Source: Leishmania mexicana MHOM/GT/2001/U1103 (taxonomy: Eukaryota; Euglenozoa; Kinetoplastea; Trypanosomatida; Trypanosomatidae). From it: DNA of 64,000 bases. The first letter of the stretch is position 1, and each line of letters starts with the position of its first letter. The position numbers and the translations under genes are program-made. This document shows, piece by piece, positions 19,758 to 28,391 of this stretch. Location: assembly GCF_000234665.1 (NCBI RefSeq), contig NC_018312.1:1297791-1361790 (forward strand), given 5' to 3'. A model generated the notes under the pieces. That model was not told the origin of the DNA, made no database searches, and worked only from the letters and a program-made list of their open reading frames with translations.

Positions 19758-20966
19758 TGGGTGTATGCACACGTGCGGACGCGGGTATGTGTATAGTGGC
19801 TCATCCCTCCCTGTGCTCACCGTTGTGCCTTTCAGTTTCTTGTTATGGTGTGTTGCCTCTGTGTGTGACTGTGTGTGTGTGTTGATGAGGATGTCTCTGA
19901 CCATAGAGTTGATCATTTGGGTGATGGGGGTGAATAGGGTGCTGTCTCGCTCCGTCTCCGTTGTATGTTCTTCTGTCCAACCACCCACCACCTTCAACGC
20001 AGACCTATTCTTGCTCTCTCCGCGCCTTTCAAGGCCTCCTCGCACCCACCCCGTCCCTCTCACCTCTGCACCGCACCGAGAAGAGTCTCAGGGATGGGGT
20101 CGGCGAGCACACGTGAAGTGAGTCGTCTGAAGCAACCACAGCTGACCATTCTATATATATATACGTACACACACAAGGAGCGGCAGAGAACACCAACGAC
20201 AGACAAACATGCGTGCGAGAGGGCAACGGTGGAGAAACGAGTGTGGACAGCGACGCAGCAGCGAAAGAACACGAAATGAGAAGGCGCACGCGACATGTCA
20301 CGTCAGTGTGGCTAGTGCGTACGCGCATTCGGGTCGAGTGTGCACCCGTTTGAAGCGATGCGAGGTACAGATCAACGCGCACACACACACACACGGATGA
20401 CAAGAACCCTCGCTCGTCTTTCATGTCTTTCTCCGCCGCGAGCACACAGAGAGGCGGATGCGCACGCTCCCCAATTCGCTCCGCGCCGGGTGATACTGTT
20501 CGGGGCGTGGGAGAGTGGGAAATTCGCCGCTCTTACAGCGATGGGACGAGTCGCACCAGTGCGGTGCTCCTGCGCTACGATCGCCTCCTCTTCTTCTTGC
20601 TATACTCGAGTGCGTCTTCACTCTGCCTCTCTCCGTGTCTGCGGCTTCGTTATTTTTCGTTTTCTATTTCGGCTGCTACTGGAAAACGCACAACGCGTAC
20701 ACGCCATCGTGGACGGGACCCCCATCCCACGCACGCATCTCTGGTGTGTGCGTCTCTGCCTGCCTGCCTGCCTCTCTCCCCTCCGCCCATACTTAAGCTC
20801 GTACGCACACCTTGATCACAGAGCAGGAGGCGGTGTACCGACATCTCACCAGTTCCGCGACGTCGGCGCGGTACAGCGCACCTCTAAACACATACATAGC
20901 TAAATAGGCGTTTTGCACACGCGTGCAGAGAATCATACGGCGGGGCGCGCGTTGCCTGTGTGCGCA

Positions 20967-21045
20967 CCTTCGCTTCATTATTGTTTTTTTCCCTTGTTGC
21001 TTGCTTGCTCCTGTCACGTGCGCATCTGCATACGGGATTGGGGAG
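20967..21045 (+). promoter_or_regulatory. Candidate trans-splice acceptor for the 1960-residue protein gene
   Basis: A strongly T/C-rich tract (about 20969-21013) is followed by the first AG at 21044-21045, about 105 bases before the ATG at 21151. Confidence 0.45.
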
Positions 21046-21150
21046 AAGTGACGCACGCGCGCGCGGGCTACGTCGACATCGCTCACCTCGTCTCGTCCGT
21101 TCCTAACCCGCTTCTCGCCTTCCCTGTTGTGTAATCCGGTGACGAGAGTC

Positions 21151-24100
21151 ATGTACAACTTCCATAAGCGGGCGGACGCCCCCACAAGAGTCGAGGGCGA
21201 TGCCAACGCGCATGGGGCGAACGACGCTCGCGAGTACGAACGGCCATCGGCGGGGCCACAAACGATGCCTGAAGATGACGGCCATGATGCGCAGAGGCAA
21301 GGGCGGGCGTACGGGCGCAGCGCCGAGTCTGGTGTTGGCGACTACGCAGACGGGCTCGGTGCTCCTGTGGCGGGTAGTGTGGAGGGATACGGTGACTATG
21401 GTCAGGAGGATCCGAGCGGCTACGACATGGCGTCATACCCTGGTCAGGGAAGCGACAATCAGCAGCAGCAGCAGCAGCAGCAGGCGTATATGCAGCCACA
21501 GGTGTACGGCCAAGGCGCCGAGGCCCGGGGAGAAGGGGAAGACGATGCGCCCATGTTTGCCGACTACCGCGGTCCCATAGACGGCGAGCGGGCGGAGCGC
21601 TACAACCGCCGTCTACAGCAGCAGAAACAGTACGACGACATCCCCATGCCGCCGGACGACGCGGATCCGCAAGAGGTGTTTGCCTACTACCGCAAGCTCA
21701 TTGGGCTCGTGCACTTCGTGCCACCGCGACACTGGCGCGAGATCCGCTTCGACCTGCCGGCGAACGTCGCGGAGCTGCGCCTCTACCCACAGCGCCGCGA
21801 GCGCGTGCAGGATCGCGAACCGATCAGGCCTACCTCGTGTATCGCCATCTCGCTGAAAGGCATGCTGCCAGAGAACACAACGCCATCCGAGTACGCGGCG
21901 CAGATGGTGCAGTACATGTTCGACCTGCTGAACTACCAGAACGCCTCGACGGCCATCACGGAGCTGCGCTTTGTGAAGAAAGGAACAGAGCTGTTGCAGA
22001 TGGTGGTGACACTCGGCAAGGACATACGACTGGCGGGACGGGTTCTGACCGAGCTGCAGGCCGCGGGCCTCCGCGCGCACTACGGCAAGCCGGTCTTCGA
22101 GTTTCCGCCGAATGCAACCTTTCAGGTGGTCGACTACCGTCGCACCCTGCACGACGGCAAGGGCATCTCGTCCGAAGACGTCACGTTCCTGCTGGAGCCG
22201 ATTCGGCAGTACAACACCGTCGACATCAACGTCATCGAGGGCTACGAGCCCGGCGTCTTTTACGCGCCGGTGAAGCGGCCCGAGACGGTGTACTCGTTCC
22301 TGTGGAACTATTTCTGCTCCTACAAGTTCCAGTCTGACCTGTTCCGCCGCTACGGCGTGCTCGTAACCATGGCGCAGTGCCCGCACGAGTTCCTGCAGAA
22401 GGGCATCCCGTATCACATCCAGAAGCAGCAGCTGGAGGAGAAAATACGAGCAGAGCTGCAGCGCAAAGGCATGGAGAAGCGCGAGTACGATGGCAGCGGC
22501 GGTGGTGTGGGCGCTGGCGGCGTCGACGATGATGACGACTCGGACGATGGCATGAATGGCGGCGCCGACGAGGCGACCGGCGAAGGTCCGCCGCCCGCGT
22601 GGGCCGCAAACGCCGCGGATGAGATCGACATCTTCGGCTCGAGCACCCCTGCCACCCGCGTACAGAAGCAGCAGCAGCAGCAGCCCGCCTCGGCGGCGGC
22701 GTCTGACACGTTTGGGTATGGTTCCGGCAGCAACAGAGCTGCCGCGACAGCCACTGCAGCAGCGACGGCGAACACTGTCGCAACGGCCATCACCTTCGTC
22801 GATGAAGACGGTCTCGAGGATGTGGATGCACTGCTCCTGCAGTACAACGCCGTCACGGAGCCGCCACCATCCGCAGGCAAGAAGAAAGAGGCTGCAGCGA
22901 AGGGGCGCAAGAGCAAGGAAACGACTTTGGCGGCATCGGGAGCGGCTGTGGACGGGGGAGCTGTCGGTGAGGGAGGTGTCGCACCGCCGGACCCCGGCCC
23001 CCAAGGTAGCGCATACCTCCCGCCTCCGCCGTCGGTGGAGGGGGCCGGCTTGGGTGGTGGTCACGGCGGCTACGGCGGTGACCCTTACGGCGCTCTGCCT
23101 GGGTATGCACCGGAGCAGGGCGCGCACGGGTATCCGCCACCACCACAGTACTACCCGTCTTCCGGCCCCTACGGCGGGGCTGGCCGTGGCGCGCCGCCAG
23201 AGTCGTACTACGGCGGCTACCCGGGTGTTGCTCCCTTGCCACGCGCCGACCCGTACCCGAGCGTTGCGCAGCGGTCCACTTCGTCGTACGCTGCGCCGCC
23301 ATACGGGTACAGAGACCAAAGCGCCATCAGCACAGCCGCCGACGCGCTGCCCGCCACCGCCGGCAGCGGCGCTCCGTCGGCGTATCCACTGCTCGTGGAC
23401 GAAGCAGATGATGAGCAGGATGTGATCCAGCATCCGCTGCCGCAGGAACAGCAACAGCAGTCGTCGGCTTTGTGGATCGGTGATGGCAGCGGCGGTGGCT
23501 ATGGCGACTTGGACAGACAGCAGCCGCAGCCGCAGCAAGAGCAACAGCCGTTGTCCTCTCATGCTATAGCGCCAGCCCCTCACGAGAAGGATATGCTTCT
23601 CTCATGGTCGATGGATGAGGGGCTCGCGCACAGCGCGGGATCTGGCTACGCGGCAACCGGGGTTTTCTCTCCACTGCCTCCCCACCGTTCTCAGCAGGGC
23701 CACGTCAACGCCTTCCGGCAGGAAGGCGAGGAAGTCGGCGGCATGCAGGGCTACGGCAGCAACTGGTCGACCTTCAGCGACTCGCAGCAGCACCAGCTCA
23801 ACGCCTACGAAACTGGTGCTGTTGTCGGAGGCGTGCTTGGGGACTACGACCCGACGCTACCCTTGTACTACGCAGGCAGCGATGGTAGCAGCTATCCGCC
23901 GCCACCCCCGCCTGCAGCGGCCCCATGGAGCCACGTCGACAACAATAGCGGTGTACCGCTGGGGTACGGCGAGCCGATGCCAATGCCGATGCCAATGCCG
24001 CCGCACGTGCGCGAGGCAGCAGAGATCGCGGCAGACTTAGAGGAGCGCATCCAGGCTGCCTTTCCCGCCACGTGGGCCACCGCGTCAGACGCCTCGGCGC

Positions 24101-27033
24101 AGCCGTTCCTGTTGGACGGTGAGGTGCCCGAGGGTCAGGACCTGCAGAGCATCTCGGAGGAGTCGAACTGCGTGCTGGAGCACATCCCGGACGCAGCCGC
24201 GGCTGCCGTTGCGGATCTGCCCGCCCCAACGACAGAGATCGAGGAGCTGCTCAGTTTTCTGCAGCGCAACGTCAGCCTTGTTGGTCGACTGCTCCATAAG
24301 ACCACCACGACGACCGTCGAGCAGGCGGCCGAGGTCGCCGTTTTCCGCGCCCGCGTCGCACGCGCGTTGCTGATTGGCGCCACAAGGACTGTTGGCGAGT
24401 CGGAGTCGCCGGCGTCCCCAGAGGCGATTCGTGCTGCGTGGGAGCGGCGTGGCGCTGACGGCGGTGCGATGCCCGCCCCGCCTGCTGCAGCGAACGACGG
24501 CGAGGCAGGAGAGCCGGCGGAAGCGGAGGCGGCTCCCGCCGAGACGCAGCTGCCGGCCTTGCTCCCGTACCTTTTGCGCACCTCAGCGGGCGTCGACCTC
24601 GCCATGCTGCTCGCCTTTCACTACCCCCGCGCCTTCTCGCGGCGTTTTCTGCCGTATGCTCCAGCATACCTCTTCGACGAAAATGTCGTGCGCGTCGTGG
24701 TTACAACAGCGCTGCGCCGTGACGCGCAGGCAGCCAACGTCCTCGTCCGACACGTACTGGCGCACTGGTGCCCGTTGGCGCAGTGGCTGCTGCGCGTCGC
24801 CCACCACAAAGCGGCGGCAAAGCGCGATGGTGGCGAGGCGAGCGCGGCCGTAGCGGCGGCGGACGAAAATGGCAGCACCACGGCCGCCATGAAGCATCTC
24901 GTGTCGTCCATCGGGAGCTCGATGGACACCCTTCTCGCCGCACTCTCCCCGGCGCAGCGCGAGTTCTGCCGTGCCAGCAGCGATGCATGCAACTACGTGG
25001 ATGCGTTTGCTGAGGCGATGCACGCAACTGACGTCCATGACCCGGCGGCGGATGGTGGTGCGCTCCCCCTGCTCTGGGGCCCTGACGGAGCGCTTTATCG
25101 ATCCCTGGTGCGTCTCTACGTGAACGCGGACGTGTGCGACGGCGCGAAGGTGGCGCTGCGGATGCTGTGCTGTGGCCGGTTCTCCTCGTCGGCGACGTCG
25201 ACGTCTCTCGCGAGTGCCGAGGTGTGCCTGACGCGGGATCACTACTACTACTGCATCGTGTTGCTATCCAGGTCGCACACAGCCCCGGTGCTGAGTCGTG
25301 AGACGGCCGCCTTCTGCGGTGCATTCCTGAAGCTATTGGAGCTGCAGCACACGCGCTGGCAGCAGCAGCGCCAGGCAACCGAGGGCGACAGCACGACAGC
25401 AAAGGTGCCCTCAGTGGGGGAGAAGGAGGCAGAGCAGCTCTTAAATACCGCCTTCAAAGCCATGCACACAGTCGACGTCTACACCACCTTGCGTGACGCG
25501 TACTTGGCCGTCGAGGTCCCCATCACCCGCTTCGAGTCCGTGCTTGCCCGCCTCAGCCCTGCCGAGCCATCCGCGAAACTGCAGCTGCAGGTGCCGACAC
25601 TAGCAGAGTGGTACGATGGTAGCAGCAGCAACAGCAGCAGCAAGGGGAAGAACAACGCTGGTCAGCCGCCGCGCAAGCGTGGCACAGAGGCACCCGCCAT
25701 TCCTAGCATCTTCTATTACCGAGCTCCGTCACGTCGCAACGCCCGGTGGAATCAACCGCAGCAACAGCAGCCGCAGGCGTCGCACGCGACATTGAACGCG
25801 CCCAGTGCCGGCGGCGGCAACGGTCTGACGAGCATCGCGTCTCGCTGGCGGCAAGAGTGGACGGCGGCCATGCGCACGTACCCACCCTCGGGGGTCCCCT
25901 TCCCCGCGTTGCCGGAGGGGTGGACGAGCCAACCCAGCCGCGAATACGGGCATTACTGCTTCAAGCCCCCTGCGCCAGCGTCGTCGACGGACGGCGCGGC
26001 TGTCTCTGCCACCGCACCAATCTACAAGCATCCCGCGGACGCCAAGGAGTACCCAGTCACCCCGCAAGCCCTCCTGCTGCTGGAGGCGGCAGCGGGTGCG
26101 AATACCTCGAGTGTCACACTCGATCAGGTGTGCACCCGCGCCAACGCCATGCATGCGGAGGAGGCCGCGGCCATCGGGCTGCCACCCCCGGCGGAGCTCA
26201 CTGCCGCGGACGCGGAGGCATGGGCATCGGATCAGCGCCGCCGCAATGTGTTCCTCGACATCGCCACGAAGGAGCTGCTGGGCATCAGATACCGCCCACC
26301 GGGTCGCGCCAACACCGTCCCCGCGGACGCCGCCCCCACAAGTGGCGTGAAGCGCGCTCGCGACGCTGTTGCGGCGGCACCGGCATCGGTGCAGCTGCAA
26401 CAGCTGCTCGCCAAGGCAATTCCTAGCTCGTACCCCGCTGTAGGGGCGCCGTACCCGGCGGTCAGTCGCGGCTGGGCCGTATACCTCAACTCCGCCCGCG
26501 GTCAGTACGGTTTTAAGGGCCCCAGCAGCGGCCCGAGCCAGCCGCCGCTCTTTGTGCACCCAAAGACGCGGAAGCACTACTTTGTATCACCTCAGGCATT
26601 TGCGCAGCAGCGAAAGGTGAACCTCGATGTGGTGGCGCGTGATGCCGGAGTGGAGAAGAAGGTTGTCGAGTCGTGGATGGCCGATCAGCGCACCCGGCAC
26701 CCTGCGATCGATGCCGCGGTGGTGAAGCTGATACCGATCACATACAGCGACGTCGACAAGGCGATGGAGGAGAACGCGGCGGTCGAAGTGACCGGGGATA
26801 GCGCAGCAGCGCCGCCGGTGTCATCCTCGCGTGACCGGGAGCACCAGAACCAGCACACGTCATCATCGCGGCACCGCTCCGAGCGCGAGGGCCACGGCAG
26901 CAACAGCGGTCGAAAACGCCGACGCTACGAGGAAGGTGGTAGCGAGGCCTCGCACAGTGATGATGACAAGCGCGAGAACGGCGACGAATCCCGCGGCCGT
27001 CGCCGCCGTCGCCGTGATCGTCGCCGTCGGTAG
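21151..27033 (+). CDS. Unknown protein with duplicated C-terminal module and Arg-rich tail
   Basis: The product has 1960 residues from the ATG at 21151. No named domain was recognised. In order: a disordered N-terminus with a Gln run; an apparently folded region at about 136-450 (starting FADYRGPIDGERAERYNRR and containing PPRHWREIRFDLPANV); acidic and Ala/Gln-rich linkers; a Tyr/Gly/Pro-rich, prion-like stretch at about 620-950 that includes a Met-Pro alternation near 942-950; a Leu/Ala-rich helical region at about 950-1490; and two related modules at about 1577-1718 and 1759-1872. The last 70 residues are Ser/Arg/His/Glu-rich and end in an almost pure Arg run, suggesting a nuclear, RNA-associated protein. 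That inference is weak. There is no signal peptide or membrane segment. It is flanked by 2.5 kb and 1.4 kb of non-coding sequence. Confidence 0.85.
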   Translation: MYNFHKRADAPTRVEGDANAHGANDAREYERPSAGPQTMPEDDGHDAQRQGRAYGRSAESGVGDYADGLGAPVAGSVEGYGDYGQEDPSGYDMASYPGQGSDNQQQQQQQQAYMQPQVYGQGAEARGEGEDDAPMFADYRGPIDGERAERYNRRLQQQKQYDDIPMPPDDADPQEVFAYYRKLIGLVHFVPPRHWREIRFDLPANVAELRLYPQRRERVQDREPIRPTSCIAISLKGMLPENTTPSEYAAQMVQYMFDLLNYQNASTAITELRFVKKGTELLQMVVTLGKDIRLAGRVLTELQAAGLRAHYGKPVFEFPPNATFQVVDYRRTLHDGKGISSEDVTFLLEPIRQYNTVDINVIEGYEPGVFYAPVKRPETVYSFLWNYFCSYKFQSDLFRRYGVLVTMAQCPHEFLQKGIPYHIQKQQLEEKIRAELQRKGMEKREYDGSGGGVGAGGVDDDDDSDDGMNGGADEATGEGPPPAWAANAADEIDIFGSSTPATRVQKQQQQQPASAAASDTFGYGSGSNRAAATATAAATANTVATAITFVDEDGLEDVDALLLQYNAVTEPPPSAGKKKEAAAKGRKSKETTLAASGAAVDGGAVGEGGVAPPDPGPQGSAYLPPPPSVEGAGLGGGHGGYGGDPYGALPGYAPEQGAHGYPPPPQYYPSSGPYGGAGRGAPPESYYGGYPGVAPLPRADPYPSVAQRSTSSYAAPPYGYRDQSAISTAADALPATAGSGAPSAYPLLVDEADDEQDVIQHPLPQEQQQQSSALWIGDGSGGGYGDLDRQQPQPQQEQQPLSSHAIAPAPHEKDMLLSWSMDEGLAHSAGSGYAATGVFSPLPPHRSQQGHVNAFRQEGEEVGGMQGYGSNWSTFSDSQQHQLNAYETGAVVGGVLGDYDPTLPLYYAGSDGSSYPPPPPPAAAPWSHVDNNSGVPLGYGEPMPMPMPMPPHVREAAEIAADLEERIQAAFPATWATASDASAQPFLLDGEVPEGQDLQSISEESNCVLEHIPDAAAAAVADLPAPTTEIEELLSFLQRNVSLVGRLLHKTTTTTVEQAAEVAVFRARVARALLIGATRTVGESESPASPEAIRAAWERRGADGGAMPAPPAAANDGEAGEPAEAEAAPAETQLPALLPYLLRTSAGVDLAMLLAFHYPRAFSRRFLPYAPAYLFDENVVRVVVTTALRRDAQAANVLVRHVLAHWCPLAQWLLRVAHHKAAAKRDGGEASAAVAAADENGSTTAAMKHLVSSIGSSMDTLLAALSPAQREFCRASSDACNYVDAFAEAMHATDVHDPAADGGALPLLWGPDGALYRSLVRLYVNADVCDGAKVALRMLCCGRFSSSATSTSLASAEVCLTRDHYYYCIVLLSRSHTAPVLSRETAAFCGAFLKLLELQHTRWQQQRQATEGDSTTAKVPSVGEKEAEQLLNTAFKAMHTVDVYTTLRDAYLAVEVPITRFESVLARLSPAEPSAKLQLQVPTLAEWYDGSSSNSSSKGKNNAGQPPRKRGTEAPAIPSIFYYRAPSRRNARWNQPQQQQPQASHATLNAPSAGGGNGLTSIASRWRQEWTAAMRTYPPSGVPFPALPEGWTSQPSREYGHYCFKPPAPASSTDGAAVSATAPIYKHPADAKEYPVTPQALLLLEAAAGANTSSVTLDQVCTRANAMHAEEAAAIGLPPPAELTAADAEAWASDQRRRNVFLDIATKELLGIRYRPPGRANTVPADAAPTSGVKRARDAVAAAPASVQLQQLLAKAIPSSYPAVGAPYPAVSRGWAVYLNSARGQYGFKGPSSGPSQPPLFVHPKTRKHYFVSPQAFAQQRKVNLDVVARDAGVEKKVVESWMADQRTRHPAIDAAVVKLIPITYSDVDKAMEENAAVEVTGDSAAAPPVSSSRDREHQNQHTSSSRHRSEREGHGSNSGRKRRRYEEGGSEASHSDDDKRENGDESRGRRRRRRDRRRR

Positions 27034-28391
27034 AACTCCGCTGGATTGTGTGCCGACACCCATCTGCTGCGCAGCAGCCACAAACACGGGTGCGCCGGTG
27101 CTGTTTGCGAAGAGGGACGTGAAGATTGGAGAGAGCGAGTGCGTGCGCGACATACGGGGTCGGTTGTGTGTGTGTGTGTATGTTGGGAGGACAGGTTTGG
27201 CTGATCATTTTCGTCATTGTGCGGCCGTTGGGGGTGGGAGGCGGTGGCCGGCTTCGGCTCAACGAAAAGGCGCGCCGCAGCACCGCGTCGCCTCCCCCCC
27301 CCCACCCCTACCCCTCTTACCCCCTCCCCGTAGGTCGTGGATGGGGCAAAAGGCAGATGGCGAGGCGCCGCGCCCGCCACTCGCCACTCGCCACCCCTCC
27401 CCCTCTCCCTTTTTTGTTGTTGTTTTGATCACCCACCCACCACCACCACTGTCCACGCGAACAACGCGTAAAAGGCATGGCCACGTGCCATCACAGGATG
27501 GGGCTGGCCCACGTGAGCGGTGGCCATGACAAGGGGGCGTGGTGGCGGCGTTGAAGTGAGAAAGGGGGGGGGGGGCTTAACAGGCACAATGCACACAGCA
27601 CCGAATACGCGAAAACAAAAGACACACATGGAAGCCCCGCCGCACACGGCGACGACAGAACAGCGCACTGTGGTTGATGTGTGGCTGCCCGCCTCTCTCT
27701 TTGGGCCTCTGTGTGGTGTGATGGTACCGCCAGCAACGATCTGGGGATGTCCTGGCATGCCGGTGTGTGTGTGGGGGGGGGGGCAAGGGCAACAAATCCC
27801 GATGAGGACGACCTCTATCGTCTGCCCTTCACCTCTCACCACCATTATCGCGGCCATGAGACCTCATATGTGTTGCAGCTACACACGCACGCGCAGAGCC
27901 GAGGGCTTGAGCAGCTGCCAGTCGACTTGGTGCGACCTAGATCCTTCCCAAGCGATGCCTCCATCTCCATCCTCACGCCAGTACCGCTCTACCTCTCAAT
28001 CCCTGCCGTTGTCGGCAACTCTGCTTAGTCACGCTCGCGCATACACGCACACACATCGTTCAGCGACGCCACGTGTCTCCTCACTGTTTTTCTTTTCGGT
28101 GCCGCGTGTGTGGTTGCGACAGCAGTAGGATTGCCGCTCCAGTCGTTGCTCGTGTCGACGACGGAGGCAGCGACGACAAGGGGTACGCGCGCGCACACAT
28201 ACGCACGCTCACAAGGCGCCCTTCGTGTCCTCTTCATCGCGCCAGAGCGTCATTGGAGTTTGCTTCTGCTTGCGTCGGCACCTGCTTTACATTGTGTTGC
28301 TCTTGTTGTGCGTTATCCAGTCCCCGACTCCCCTCCCCCCCCCCCCCACACACACCGCACGCCACACCAGCTCCTCCGTCCGTCCTTGGTC
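27034..28391 (+). other. Intergenic region
   Basis: It contains a GT run near 27165-27180, C-rich blocks near 27293-27315, G runs at 27564-27575 and 27772-27783, and CT-rich sequence before the next gene. No gene is seen; open frames are low complexity. Confidence 0.7.
28280..28320 (+). promoter_or_regulatory. Candidate trans-splice acceptor for the PWWP/SRI-like gene
   Basis: A T-rich tract ends in CCAG with AG at 28319-28320, about 71 bases before the ATG at 28392. An earlier AG at 28121-28122 also follows a T-rich tract. Confidence 0.4.

Larger units (their letters stand above)
18628..21150 (+). other. Long intergenic region, mostly low complexity
   Basis: About 2.5 kb without a convincing gene. 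It holds GT runs (18711-18724, 19597-19640, 19872-19881), TA-rich blocks (18940-18951, 19672-19757, 20150-20165), a CA run near 20381-20394 and T-rich tracts. One short open frame at 19145-19387 sits behind a good acceptor-like tract but has no recognisable product. Confidence 0.65.

Noticed and set aside
21613..23583. 656-codon minus-strand frame
   Set aside because: It lies wholly antisense to the 1960-residue gene and is Arg/Val/His/Leu-rich, a typical shadow of GC-rich coding sequence.
28110..28391. Upstream extension of the PWWP/SRI-like gene by 94 codons
   Set aside because: No ATG lies in this extension, it contains UTR-like CA- and C-rich sequence, and a splice acceptor candidate lies inside it.
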